A DNA stretch of 64,000 nucleotides. Source: Maricaulis sp965242785 (GTDB taxonomy: Bacteria; Pseudomonadota; Alphaproteobacteria; Caulobacterales; Maricaulaceae). How positions within the stretch are numbered: position 1 is the first letter of the stretch; every line of letters begins with the position of its first letter. Below, in pieces: positions 39,049-48,724 of the stretch. The translations under genes and the position numbers were made by a program. The notes beneath the pieces were generated by a model. That model made no database searches. It was not told the origin of the DNA and saw nothing but the letters and a program-made list of their open reading frames with translations. Where the stretch lies: NCBI GenBank assembly GCA_965242785.1, contig CBDETA010000003.1, forward strand, positions 682,001 through 746,000, in the 5' to 3' direction.

Positions 39049-39972
39049 ATGCCCCGTTATCTCATCGCCGCTCTCTACCGATTCACCCCCCTCACCGCCG
39101 ATTCTGCCCTGCAGGACCGGCTGAAACAACTGTGCGAACAGCATGCCGTGTTCGGGACCTTGCTGCTGGCACCGGAAGGGCTCAACGGCACGCTGGCGGG
39201 GCCGGAGGACGGACTGCGGGCTGTGCTGGCAGATCTGCGCAAATTACCCGGCTGCGCCGAGCTGGAACACAAGGAGAGCTGGGCAGACGAACAGCCCTTC
39301 CTGCGGCTGAAAGTCCGGCTCAAGCGCGAGATCGTCACCATGGGCGTGGAGGGCATCGATCCCAACGCCATCGTCGGCACCTATGTCGAACCGGTAGACT
39401 GGAATGCCCTGATCACGGCGCCGGACGTGGTCACGATCGATACACGCAATGACTATGAGGTCCGCATCGGACAGTTTGCCGGTGCCGTGGACCCGCAGAC
39501 CACCAGCTTTCGGGAGTTTCCCGACTGGTTCCGGCAGTTTCGCCAGTCCCACCCCGAGGCCAAGATCGCGATGTACTGCACCGGCGGCATCCGATGCGAA
39601 AAGGCGACCGCCTTCGCCAAGGCAGCCGGGGTGGAAGATGTCTTTCACCTGAAGGGCGGGATCCTGAAGTATCTCGAACACGTCCCGGAGACGGAAAGCC
39701 TCTGGCAGGGCGAGTGCTTTGTGTTCGACCGGCGGGTCTCGGTCACGCACGGACTGCAGACCGGCCGCCACACGCTTTGCCATGCCTGCCGCGAGCCGCT
39801 GGGTCCGGAACACCTCAAATCGCCCCTCTTCGTGGAAGGTGAAAGCTGTCCCTTCTGCCACGAGGCGAGAACCGAGGAGCAGCGCCAGCGTTATGCCGAG
39901 CGCCATCGCCAGGAAAGCCTGGCCGAAGCGCGCGGCGAGCGCCATGTCGGTCGTCGGACATCCGATCCGTGA
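39049..39972 (+). CDS. trhO: tRNA uridine(34) hydroxylase TrhO
   Basis: 307 residues. N-terminal ferredoxin-like domain with GTLLLAPEGLNGTLAG; rhodanese domain with VVTIDTRNDYEVRIGQF and the catalytic loop MYCTGGIRCEKA (Cys, about residue 180). A C-terminal zinc-like Cys set (CHAC...CPFC) is typical of TrhO/YceA. It makes 5-hydroxyuridine at tRNA position 34, which is oxygen dependent. Coupled by GTGA to the next gene. Confidence 0.94.
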   Translation: MPRYLIAALYRFTPLTADSALQDRLKQLCEQHAVFGTLLLAPEGLNGTLAGPEDGLRAVLADLRKLPGCAELEHKESWADEQPFLRLKVRLKREIVTMGVEGIDPNAIVGTYVEPVDWNALITAPDVVTIDTRNDYEVRIGQFAGAVDPQTTSFREFPDWFRQFRQSHPEAKIAMYCTGGIRCEKATAFAKAAGVEDVFHLKGGILKYLEHVPETESLWQGECFVFDRRVSVTHGLQTGRHTLCHACREPLGPEHLKSPLFVEGESCPFCHEARTEEQRQRYAERHRQESLAEARGERHVGRRTSDP

Positions 39973-40589
39973 GCCCGGTACGGCCCATCCTCTACTCCTT
40001 CCGGCGCTGCCCCTACGCGATGCGGGCCCGCCTTGCCCTGCATGTCAGCGGGCAGGCCGTCGAGCACCGGGAAATCCTGTTGCGCGACAAGCCGCAGGCG
40101 ATGCTGGATGCCTCACCCAAGGGCACCGTTCCCGTTCTGGTCCTGCCGGACGGCCGGGTTCTTGACGAGAGCCTGGACATCATGCGCTGGGCGCTGGGCC
40201 GGAATGACCCCGAAGACTGGCTGGCGGACTGTGCACAAGGCCAGACCCTGATCGCTGCCTGCGATGGTCCGTTCAAGCACCATCTTGATCGCTACAAATA
40301 CGCCAGCCGGTATGACAATGCCGACGCCGAGCAGCATCGCACCAAGGCGTGTGACTTCCTGGATGAGCTGAACCAGCGCCTGGCCGATCATGCCAACCTG
40401 CACGGTGACAGCATGCGCCTGGCCGACGCCGCGATCTTTCCCTTCGTGCGCCAGTTCGCCATGACCGACCGGGACTGGTTCGACGCACAACCCCTTGCCG
40501 GGGTCCGGGCCTGGCTCGATCGCCATCTGGCCGGCCCGCGCTTTGCCGCGATCATGACCAAGCATCCGCTCTGGAACAGCCCGTCCTGA
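39969..40589 (+). CDS. glutathione S-transferase-like protein
   Basis: 206 residues from GTG 39969. Thioredoxin-fold N-domain: LYSFRRCPYAMRARLALHVS (CPYA, an active-site Cys as in omega-type/stringent-starvation-like members), then GTVPVLVLPDGRVLDESLDI. The C-terminal domain is helical. Coupled to trhO; the same pair occurs in other alphaproteobacteria as far as I recall. Substrate unknown. Confidence 0.86.
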   Translation: MSPVRPILYSFRRCPYAMRARLALHVSGQAVEHREILLRDKPQAMLDASPKGTVPVLVLPDGRVLDESLDIMRWALGRNDPEDWLADCAQGQTLIAACDGPFKHHLDRYKYASRYDNADAEQHRTKACDFLDELNQRLADHANLHGDSMRLADAAIFPFVRQFAMTDRDWFDAQPLAGVRAWLDRHLAGPRFAAIMTKHPLWNSPS

Positions 40590-40784
40590 TCCCGTCCGGC
40601 GCCGGACATGGTGGCGTTCGCGCAACACTTGCGTCGCAATGACAAAATGCGGTCATCGCGGGACTGTCATCGAACAGCAATATCCGCTAACGGAGCGATC
40701 GACACCCATTGTGCAGCTGCAGCATCACGCCAATTTCTTGCTGTCGCCCACAATATCTTTTGGTCGGCTTCGAAAGATACTCCC

Positions 40785-43010
40785 ATGAAAAATCCCCTTT
40801 CTGCAAAAAAGACGCTGTCTTTTGCCGGTGTTAGCGCGATTGCGCTGAGCGCCGCACTCGCTTCTCCCGCCCTGGCGCAAACCGAAGGCCAATCGGCTTC
40901 CGGTTCGACCGTGGAAACGATCATCGTCACCACGACCCGCCGTGAGGAAAACATCCAGGACATCGCCAATTCGGTGACCGCCGAATCCGGCGCCGAGCTG
41001 GCGCCCTATACCGAGGGCGGAGCCGACATCCTCGCGCTGTCCGCGCGCATTCCCAGCCTCTATGCGGAAAGCTCCAACGGCCGCGTCGCGCCGCGCTTCT
41101 ACATCCGCGGTCTGGGCAATACGGATTTCGACCTTGCCGCGTCCCAGCCGGTGTCGGTGATCATGGATGATGTGGTGATGGAAAACGTCATCCTGAAATC
41201 CTTCCCGCTGTTCGATATCCGCCAGGTGGAAATCGCCCGCGGCCCGCAAGGCACGCTGTTCGGCCGCAACACGACGGCCGGTACGATCAAGTTTGACAGC
41301 GTCCGCCCCAGCCACGAGACCGACGGCTATTTCGAAGTGTCCGCCGGCACGCTGGGCACGATGAATTTTGAAGGTGCCATCGGCGGTTCGCTGGTCGAGG
41401 ACGTGATCGCGACCCGTATCTCGGTGATGACCCAGAACCGTGAGGACTGGATCGACAACGGGTTCACCGGCGAGCAAAACGCCATGGGCGGCCACGAGGA
41501 ATGGGCCGGCCGCGCGCAGGTCCTCTTCACGCCGACCGAGTATTTCGAGGCCCTGCTGAACGTGCACGCCCGTTCGCTGACCGGTACGTCGGCGATCTTC
41601 CGCGCCAACATCATCGGCCCGGGCAACAACAATCTGAACGGCAATTTCGATCGCGACCGCGTCTTCTTCGACAGCACGTTCAACAACCCGCAGGCCTATG
41701 ACAGCTGGGGCACCAGCGCGACGATCAACTATCACCTCGATGATCTGACGCTGACCTCCATCACCGCCATCGAGAATGCCGAGGGCTACAGCCTGGGTGA
41801 TATCGACGGCGGCAATATGGTCACCGGTCCGGGCTTCATCCCCTTCCCGTCGGAAACCCAGGACGGCATCGATTCTCTGGACCAGTTCACCCAGGAATTC
41901 CGTCTCGCCTCCGACGACAACCAGGCGACCACCTGGCAGGTCGGTGCCTACTGGTTCGACAGCCAGTTCGACATCACCACGGTCGGCCCGAACGGCGGTT
42001 TCCCGCCGTCCACCACCGTGCGTCACAAGAACCAGCTGTGGTCCGTGTTCGGTCAGGTCAGCCACCAGGCAACGGATCGCCTGGAGCTGTCCGGCGGCGT
42101 GCGCTTCACCAATGACGCCAAGCTGATGACCGGCATTGTCACCAACTTCCCGATTGCGGTCTATGAAGTCGAAGACGAGCAGATCAGCTGGGACTTGTCG
42201 GCCTATTATGATCTGGATGACAATCAGGCGGTCTTTGCCCGCGTTGCCCGCGGCTTCCGCGGCCCGTCGATCCAGGCCCGTGACGTCGCCTTCTTCAATC
42301 CGCCGTCGATTGCCGACAGCGAAACCTCGATCTCCTACGAGATCGGCTACAAGTCCGAGCCGCTGAACGGCCGCGCCCGCTTCAACGCCACGGCCTTCTA
42401 CTACGAGGTTGACGACCTGCAGCTGTCCGCCGTTGGCGGCGCCGGCAATCTGGTCCAGCTGGTCAATGCCGATCGCGGCGTGGGCTATGGTTTCGAGATC
42501 GACAGCGAGCTGTTCGTGACCGACAACCTGTTCATCACCGCCGGTTTCTCCTGGAACGAGACCGAGCTGCAGGACAGCGATCTGGAAGTTGGCGTGTGCG
42601 CCCAGTGCACCGTGCTGGATCCGGATGCCGACTTTGACGGCTTCCACGAAGTCGACGGCAATCCCTTCCCGCAGGCGCCGGACATGATCCTGTCCTTCAC
42701 CGCCCGCTACTCGATCCCCGCCGGCAATGGCGGCGAGTGGTTTGCCTATACCGACTGGTTCTACCAGGGCCACACCAACCTCTTCCTGTACGAGTCCGAG
42801 GAATTCTACTCCGAGGGCAATTTCGAGGGTGGCCTGCGTCTGGGCTATGCCGGCACCAGCCAGGCAGGCCGCGAGTACGAAGCCGCGCTGTTCGTGCGCA
42901 ACATCACGGACGAGGAAAATCTCGTCGGCGGCATCGACTTCAACAACAATACCGGCTTCGTCAACGAGCCGCGCATCATCGGCGTGTCCTTCCGCTCGAC
43001 CCTGAACTAG
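40785..43010 (+). CDS. TonB-dependent outer-membrane receptor
   Basis: 741 residues from ATG 40785 with a signal peptide ending ALA-Q (about residue 31). TonB box-like TVETIIVTTTRREEN; plug domain with FYIRGLGNTDF and VEIARGPQGTLFGRNTTAG; a 22-strand barrel ending in IIGVSFRSTLN, the expected terminal aromatic/hydrophobic strand. Belongs to the large Caulobacterales/Sphingomonadales class taking up carbohydrates, aromatics or cofactors; the substrate cannot be told. Followed by a strong terminator. Confidence 0.94.
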   Translation: MKNPLSAKKTLSFAGVSAIALSAALASPALAQTEGQSASGSTVETIIVTTTRREENIQDIANSVTAESGAELAPYTEGGADILALSARIPSLYAESSNGRVAPRFYIRGLGNTDFDLAASQPVSVIMDDVVMENVILKSFPLFDIRQVEIARGPQGTLFGRNTTAGTIKFDSVRPSHETDGYFEVSAGTLGTMNFEGAIGGSLVEDVIATRISVMTQNREDWIDNGFTGEQNAMGGHEEWAGRAQVLFTPTEYFEALLNVHARSLTGTSAIFRANIIGPGNNNLNGNFDRDRVFFDSTFNNPQAYDSWGTSATINYHLDDLTLTSITAIENAEGYSLGDIDGGNMVTGPGFIPFPSETQDGIDSLDQFTQEFRLASDDNQATTWQVGAYWFDSQFDITTVGPNGGFPPSTTVRHKNQLWSVFGQVSHQATDRLELSGGVRFTNDAKLMTGIVTNFPIAVYEVEDEQISWDLSAYYDLDDNQAVFARVARGFRGPSIQARDVAFFNPPSIADSETSISYEIGYKSEPLNGRARFNATAFYYEVDDLQLSAVGGAGNLVQLVNADRGVGYGFEIDSELFVTDNLFITAGFSWNETELQDSDLEVGVCAQCTVLDPDADFDGFHEVDGNPFPQAPDMILSFTARYSIPAGNGGEWFAYTDWFYQGHTNLFLYESEEFYSEGNFEGGLRLGYAGTSQAGREYEAALFVRNITDEENLVGGIDFNNNTGFVNEPRIIGVSFRSTLN

Positions 43011-43066
43011 TCGGCAGGCCGGCAGCGCCGCCCAAGGCGACGCGCAAATAATGCTGATAAAACAAG

Positions 43067-43099
43067 AGCCCCGGGCGATGTCTTCGCCTGGGGCTTTTT
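43067..43099 (+). terminator. intrinsic terminator of the TonB receptor gene
   Basis: AGCCCCGGGCGA pairs with TCGCCTGGGGCT around a short loop and is followed directly by TTTTTG. Confidence 0.88.
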
Positions 43100-43348
43100 G
43101 TACGATCTGTCAGCAATGGAAAAAGGGTTAACGGATCACCCGTCCATGTCGAATCGGTTTTGTATTTTATTCGGTGCTTTTCCCGGCCAGGTTTGAGACA
43201 AGAATATTGTCAAGACGCCGGGTGTTCCCCCCCGCCCTGGCTCAGACCCGTAACCCGGCCCGCTTCCGCCGGCTTACGATCCCCCGAGTGACGGAAGGGT
43301 GCCTTTCCCCCAGGCACCCTTCTTTCACATCCGGGCCTCTTGCAAACC
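43100..43348. other. gene-free gap with a second hairpin (43294-43327)
   Basis: The 249 bases after the TonB terminator hold no gene. The only structure is a 10-bp stem, GAAGGGTGCC/GGCACCCTTC, at 43294-43322 with CTTT after it on the plus strand; it may act as the terminator of the convergent amine-oxidase gene as well, though its minus-strand T-run is missing. Confidence 0.6.
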
Positions 43349-45160
43349 CTATTCTGCCGGTTCCATCCGGGCCGCTTGCGCGGTCGGGCTGGACTTTCCA
43401 CTGCCGCAGGCGCAGATCAGCGGATAGTCGGCGGTGTCGGCAATCGTGGGAATGCCCAGATAGTCGACCAGAACGGACTCGGCCGTACAGAACGCGCCCT
43501 CGACCCAGGCCTGGTCATTGGAGAAGGCCGAACCGACCAGATAGACCGGGCCGCTGTCTGCCCCGGCCAACAGCGCCGGCGCGCGGATCGCATTCATCAC
43601 GTCGCAGATGTCATACTCTGCAGCCCAGGCGTGATAGCCGGCGCCGAACGGGTTGAGCCCCCAGTCCATGAAGACCGTTTCCAGGGGTTGCGGGATCTGC
43701 CAGGCGGCATCGGGATCATTATAGTGCACCTTCGCCAGCTGCAACAGCAGCATGCGGACCATGGCGTCCGGCGCCGGCCGTCCGCCTTCCAGAGGCTGCA
43801 GGTCCTCGCTGATGGGCAGGCTGCGACGCGTGTCGAGAGGCAATTCCATGCCGCGCCAGAAGCCGGCAAAGCGCATGTCGTCATAGGAGGCCAGCAGGCC
43901 ATAGACCGGCGCCCCCTGCCCGGCCGGCGCGTTATTGCCGAAATAATAGATCTGGCGGAGCGGGATATCGGTGATCGTCGGCCCGAACACATTGCTGCTG
44001 CCTTGCGAGCTGACCAGTTTGGGCGGGTATTTGGCTGTCTCCCACCACGGGGTGTCGAAGAACATGGCCACCTTGTAGGAGGGTTGTTCGATGACGGCCT
44101 GGAGATAGTTCTGCACGCTCTGGGCGTTGAGGAAGTCCAGCTTGCCGGACATGTCCGCATAGCGCGTTGCGCGGGCGACCAGCTCGACCGCATGAGGTGG
44201 CATCGCCAGGAAGGCGTGGTCGGTCGACTGGGCCGCCGTGTCGGCATGATCGGGATCGCTGGCCGGTGCCGTGCAATAGGTCGGCACATCGTTTTCCAGC
44301 CAGATCGAGTGCAACCGTCGCCCCTGCGTCAGACTGAAGGTGATGCCGGCCCCGGCCGCGGCCGACTGGGCAGCCTGGAACAGCGACACGAACAGGCTGG
44401 AATAGCCGGTCTTGAGCGTCTTGAACGCACCACCGGGCGCGAACTCGCCATTGTAGATCGCGGCATCGGCCGCATTCCAGTTGATGACGTTGGAGGAGTA
44501 GCCACCGGCATCGGCCGCATAGTTGAAGCCCTCATTGCCGGCCTGGTCGTAGAAGAAGTTCCAGTAGCCGATATTGGATACGGTATCGCCGGCGGAGAAC
44601 ACGAAGGAGTTCGTGGTGTCGGGCAGCGTCCCGGAAGAATAGAACTGGCATTGCTCGGCCCGCGTCTGCGGGTTGGCACCGGATGTCATCAGCGCGGAAA
44701 TGCTGGCGAAAAGGTCGTCAGCCGGCTTGGCATTATTGCCGGGCGTATTGTAGGGCGCGACAAAGCCGTTCACGCCCAGATCGTCCTGATAGAAATTGAC
44801 GCCGCGCAGATAGAAGGCCGGATTGTCCGTCGTCAGGAAGGGCACAACCTCGCTGTCGAGCCCGAGCGCCGCGATCGTCTTGGTGACCAGTTGATGGCCT
44901 TCGCCGGGATTGGATTCGGTCCATTCCAGATACCGCATCCCGCCGATCTCGATATAGGAATTGCCAGCATCGGACTGATAGTGATGCGTGCAGATCCGAC
45001 CGGCCGGCAGGCGCGTGCCACCATCGCCCTGGGTGAAGCTGTACTGGCCCCATTCCACCAGCTCGATCGTGTCACCGACGCCCAGCTTGCCGCTGCTGGC
45101 CAGCCGCCAGGCCGTATAGAGACCACCCGGCCCCGCCCCGAAAATCGTGTATCGCGCCAC
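43349..45160 (-). CDS. FAD-dependent amine oxidase / L-amino-acid-oxidase-like
   Basis: 603 residues from GTG 45160, chosen for a perfect GGGAGG ribosome binding site 5 bases before it. FAD-binding VARYTIFGAGPGGLYTAWRL at the N-terminus; IEIGGMRYLEW is the second conserved flavin loop of the family; the C-terminus has VYLVGSAFSNDQAWVEGAFC, the usual end of the FAD domain. No signal peptide. The middle is large and unlike the standard monoamine oxidases, so a substrate cannot be named. Stand-alone gene between two terminators. Confidence 0.85.
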   Translation of the reverse strand: MARYTIFGAGPGGLYTAWRLASSGKLGVGDTIELVEWGQYSFTQGDGGTRLPAGRICTHHYQSDAGNSYIEIGGMRYLEWTESNPGEGHQLVTKTIAALGLDSEVVPFLTTDNPAFYLRGVNFYQDDLGVNGFVAPYNTPGNNAKPADDLFASISALMTSGANPQTRAEQCQFYSSGTLPDTTNSFVFSAGDTVSNIGYWNFFYDQAGNEGFNYAADAGGYSSNVINWNAADAAIYNGEFAPGGAFKTLKTGYSSLFVSLFQAAQSAAAGAGITFSLTQGRRLHSIWLENDVPTYCTAPASDPDHADTAAQSTDHAFLAMPPHAVELVARATRYADMSGKLDFLNAQSVQNYLQAVIEQPSYKVAMFFDTPWWETAKYPPKLVSSQGSSNVFGPTITDIPLRQIYYFGNNAPAGQGAPVYGLLASYDDMRFAGFWRGMELPLDTRRSLPISEDLQPLEGGRPAPDAMVRMLLLQLAKVHYNDPDAAWQIPQPLETVFMDWGLNPFGAGYHAWAAEYDICDVMNAIRAPALLAGADSGPVYLVGSAFSNDQAWVEGAFCTAESVLVDYLGIPTIADTADYPLICACGSGKSSPTAQAARMEPAE

Positions 45161-45273
45161 TCTGACCTCCCGAACCGGCCGGCCGACCCTGACACCCAGG
45201 CTCGCCACCAGACGCCGCGCCCGTTCAGGTTGTTTTCCAGGGTGGTGAAAGTCAAATCACTTTCATCGGCCCA

Positions 45274-45306
45274 ATAAGAAACCCCCGGACCAATCGGTCC
45301 GGGGGT
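45274..45306 (-). terminator. intrinsic terminator of the propeller-amidohydrolase gene
   Basis: Minus strand ACCCCCGGACC pairs perfectly with GGTCCGGGGGT over a 4-base loop and is followed by TTCTTATT. Confidence 0.85.
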
Positions 45307-45332
45307 CCTAATCAAGCAAGGTCCTGAGCGTG

Positions 45333-48300
45333 TTATTGCGCCCAGTAATACGGGGTTGCCGATGTGTCGCCGGTGACGACTTCATCCAGCGTGTCCGCCT
45401 CGTAGAGACGCCCGTTCAGCATCACGTATTCGATGGCGTCCGTGTTGCGGATGTCCGCCAGCGGGTCTTCCCGCATGACCACGAGATCGGCCAGCTTGCC
45501 CACTTCCAGCGAACCCAGATCGTCGGCAAAGCCCAGGTGGGCCGCCGGTACCGTCGTTGCGGTCGCCAGCACCTGCAGCGGTGTCATGCCGCCGCGGGCG
45601 AAGGACCACATCTCCCAGTGAGCGGCCAAGCCTTCCTGCTGACCGTGGGCACCGATGGAGACATACACCCCGCGCTCAGCCAAGCGGAGGCTTGTTGCAG
45701 CCGCGTTTGCATCGACGAAATTGCTTTCCGGTGCGGTGGTGCGGCGGATCGAGCCCGGGCGCAGGATGTGCGGCGGAACATGCTGCGACAGGATCGGATG
45801 CTCCCAGACATTGGTGGCCTGACGCCAATAGGGATCGCCGGCCAGACCGCCATAGGTCACAACCAGGGTCGGGGTGAGCGCGACCTCGGTCTGTTCGAAC
45901 ATCGACAGCACATCCTCGTAGACATGCTCGACCGGCAGGTTGTGCTCCACCGACGTATTGCCATCGGCCACCATCGCCATGTCCATGTGATAGTTCGAGC
46001 CCCCCTCGCCAACGACGATGATGTTGGCTTCGCGGGCCGCCTCGGCGACCTGCTGGCGCTGGTCGCGCCGCGGCTGGTTGTAGTTCTTGATGCCGTGCGC
46101 GCCCTGGGCCTGCAGGCGGAAGACGTGCTGACGCGCATCGTCCAGCCCGTCGATATGGGCATAGACGCTGGGCGAACGGGCGCCATAGACGATTTCGCCG
46201 GTCGAATAGGTCCGCGGTTGCAGGATCAATCCGGCACGCTGCATCTCAGCGGCTGCAAAGATGTGCTGCGCCGAATTGGACGGGTCGAACACGGTGGTCA
46301 CGCCCAGCGCCAGATGAGCACGGGTCGACCAGTTTTGTTGCGGCGTGATGCCGTCCTGCCCCTGCGGGCCGTGCGCATGGGCATCGATGAAGCCCGGGGT
46401 GATCACATGCCCTGACAGGTCGGCCACACGCGCGCCTTCCGGCACGGAGACTTCGCTGCGCGGTCCGATGGCGGCGATCCGGTTGCCGTCGATCAGGATG
46501 ATGGCGTCATCGATCACCCCGCCGTCCTCACCCGCCATGGTGATGACCCGCGCACCGACCAGCGCGGTCATGCCGCTCGGCCGGGCCGTCTGGAATGTCA
46601 TGGACAGGGACAGGCCGCTTTCCGGCGGCGCATAGCTCTCGTCCGACCCCGGACGCGGGCGGAAATCCTCCAGCGAGGCCGAGAACAGTTCGGGGCCCAT
46701 GGTCCAGTTCACCTGGGTCCCGTCATTGGACCAGTGGATATCCGTGGCCCCGTTGCCGGACAGCTCGACCACCGGCACGGCGCTGGCGGTCCGGCCGGCA
46801 CCGACATTCTGCGGGCCCACCGGCATCGGCATGACATAGGCGTCGTAATTCTCGCGGAAGACGAGATGCCGGCCATCTGGCGCGACATGATACTCGCTGA
46901 CCAGACCGCCGGTGGCGTGGATGCGCTCGTCCAGACCGTCCAGATTCACCGAGTAGAGCTGGGCTTCCGGGTTGGGCCGGGTCAGGAAGATGCGGTCATT
47001 GCGCGCGCCGAAATGCGGATTGGACCCGACATCGGACACCTGCCGCATCTCGCCGCCATTGCTGTCAATCACGTAGATGCCCGGATTTTCCGACCAGTCG
47101 CGTGCCGTCAGATAACCACCGCCATCCTTCTCGAAGACGATCAGCGTGCCGTCCGGCGAGAAGCGGGGGCGGCGGTAATGGCCCGGCTGCCGGGTGACCG
47201 TGCGCTCGGACCGTCCGGTGGCGCTGATCGTGCGGATCGACCCCAGGTCTTCATCATCCCAGGTGGCGAAGACGACGCTGCGACCGTCCCGGCTCCAGCT
47301 CGGGAAGATTTCGTGCCGGTCGGACGTGTCCCGAGTCAGGCGGCGCGGTTCGCCGCCATCAGTGTCCATGATGTAGAGCTTGCCGAGCGTTTCGAAGACC
47401 ACGCGCTGCCCATCCGGGGACACCGCGGCAAACCGCGGCATGCGGGTCTGGAACGTGTCCGGCGCGACCTCGACGGACGGACGGATGGCGTCGATGACAT
47501 CGCGCGTGTCGTTGACGGCAAAGGGAATGTTGGAAACCGCACCGTCTGCCAGCTCGACCCGATGAATTCCGCCCCCGGCCCAGAACACGATGGCCGAGGA
47601 ATCCGGCATCCAGTCGAAATTCGGATACATCCCCATCACGCCCCAGGTTTCCTGGTTGTCACGATCGAGATCGTCATACAGCCGGCGGATTTCACCGCTC
47701 ACCAGGTCCTTGATGTAGAGCCCGGCCTGCATGTCATCGCGGCGCACGAAGGCGATATACCGACCATCGGGCGAGGGAGCCGGCCGCACGGCACCACCGA
47801 CGCCGGAAACCACGGTATCCGTTTCGCCGGTTTCCAGGTCGTAGCGCTGGATATTGAAGAGGTCGCCGTTGGAATCCTCGGCGTAGAGGAAGGTATTGCC
47901 CGGCGAAACATTGCGGGTGAAGTACACATAGCGGCCGTCCGGTGAGTAGATCGGCTCGCCCTGTTCTTTCTGGAAGGCCTCGCTGGGACGTTCCACCAGT
48001 TGGACGCCATTGCCGCCCAGCACGTGATACATCCAGATCTCGCCGGTACCGGCCGAACGCCGCGTGGTGAAGTGCTTGCGGGCGACGATATAGCGACCAT
48101 CCGGAGACCAGGACGGGTTGTTGAGCATGCGGAAGGTCTCTTGCGTCAGCTGGCGTGCATCGGACCCATCCGCATTCATGATCCAGACATTGTCGCCGCC
48201 CCCGCGATCCGAGGTGAAGGCGATCTGGCTGCCATCCGGCGAAAAACGCGGCTGGATTTCCCACGGCATGCCGGAGGCAATGCTCGTCGCGGTGCCGCCG

Positions 48301-48563
48301 GTGATCGGCAGGGTGTAGATATCGCCCAGAAGATCAAAGGCGATCGTCTGTCCGTCCGGGCTGACATCCAGAGACATCCAGGTGCCTTCGGTCACATTGA
48401 TGTTGATCTGGCGCATCGGCACCGGCGGATTGGCCACATCCCATTCGCCCGACGCGGCGGTTTCCTCTGCCGCCTCGGCGTCTGCAGGGGCCTCCTGCCA
48501 GGCCAGTGCTGGTGCCGTTGCCAGGATCGTGGTCGCCGCAAGGCTCGCGAAAAATCGGGTCAT
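45333..48563 (-). CDS. exported TolB-type beta-propeller fused to amidohydrolase
   Basis: 1076 residues, signal peptide cut near ALAWQ (residue 22). Residues about 60-650 contain at least eight PD40/WD40-like TolB repeats (SPDGQTIAF, SPDGSQIAFTSDRGG, SPDGRYVYFTRN and so on). Residues about 680-1070 form a metal-dependent hydrolase: VITPGFIDAHAHGPQ (HxH), TTVFDPSN, GEGGSNYHMDMAM, TVEHN-like SVEHNLPV, and a C-terminal GSLEVGKLADLVVM. Such fusions occur in Caulobacterales and Sphingomonadales as putative peptidases/amidases of the periplasm or outer surface. Substrate unknown. Confidence 0.9.
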   Translation of the reverse strand: MTRFFASLAATTILATAPALAWQEAPADAEAAEETAASGEWDVANPPVPMRQININVTEGTWMSLDVSPDGQTIAFDLLGDIYTLPITGGTATSIASGMPWEIQPRFSPDGSQIAFTSDRGGGDNVWIMNADGSDARQLTQETFRMLNNPSWSPDGRYIVARKHFTTRRSAGTGEIWMYHVLGGNGVQLVERPSEAFQKEQGEPIYSPDGRYVYFTRNVSPGNTFLYAEDSNGDLFNIQRYDLETGETDTVVSGVGGAVRPAPSPDGRYIAFVRRDDMQAGLYIKDLVSGEIRRLYDDLDRDNQETWGVMGMYPNFDWMPDSSAIVFWAGGGIHRVELADGAVSNIPFAVNDTRDVIDAIRPSVEVAPDTFQTRMPRFAAVSPDGQRVVFETLGKLYIMDTDGGEPRRLTRDTSDRHEIFPSWSRDGRSVVFATWDDEDLGSIRTISATGRSERTVTRQPGHYRRPRFSPDGTLIVFEKDGGGYLTARDWSENPGIYVIDSNGGEMRQVSDVGSNPHFGARNDRIFLTRPNPEAQLYSVNLDGLDERIHATGGLVSEYHVAPDGRHLVFRENYDAYVMPMPVGPQNVGAGRTASAVPVVELSGNGATDIHWSNDGTQVNWTMGPELFSASLEDFRPRPGSDESYAPPESGLSLSMTFQTARPSGMTALVGARVITMAGEDGGVIDDAIILIDGNRIAAIGPRSEVSVPEGARVADLSGHVITPGFIDAHAHGPQGQDGITPQQNWSTRAHLALGVTTVFDPSNSAQHIFAAAEMQRAGLILQPRTYSTGEIVYGARSPSVYAHIDGLDDARQHVFRLQAQGAHGIKNYNQPRRDQRQQVAEAAREANIIVVGEGGSNYHMDMAMVADGNTSVEHNLPVEHVYEDVLSMFEQTEVALTPTLVVTYGGLAGDPYWRQATNVWEHPILSQHVPPHILRPGSIRRTTAPESNFVDANAAATSLRLAERGVYVSIGAHGQQEGLAAHWEMWSFARGGMTPLQVLATATTVPAAHLGFADDLGSLEVGKLADLVVMREDPLADIRNTDAIEYVMLNGRLYEADTLDEVVTGDTSATPYYWAQ

Positions 48564-48724
48564 GTCTCTCCCCCCAAATCAGTGCGTTGCGGGGACAATA
48601 GGAGCGCGAGGGCTCAGCGACAAACTTACCTTTCCGTGAGGCAGTTCCGGAACCGATCCCGGATCGCATTTAGGTTTCTTTTAACCACGCTTCTCAACGA
48701 AATATTTGAGCTGGGCAGGTCAGA

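Noticed and set aside
40725..42773. 682-residue minus-strand frame opposite the TonB receptor
   Set aside because: Shadow; V/H/R-rich with no motif, while the plus strand has plug and barrel signatures.
43340..45277. 645-residue plus-strand frame opposite the amine oxidase
   Set aside because: Shadow frame; the FAD motifs are on the minus strand behind a perfect ribosome binding site.
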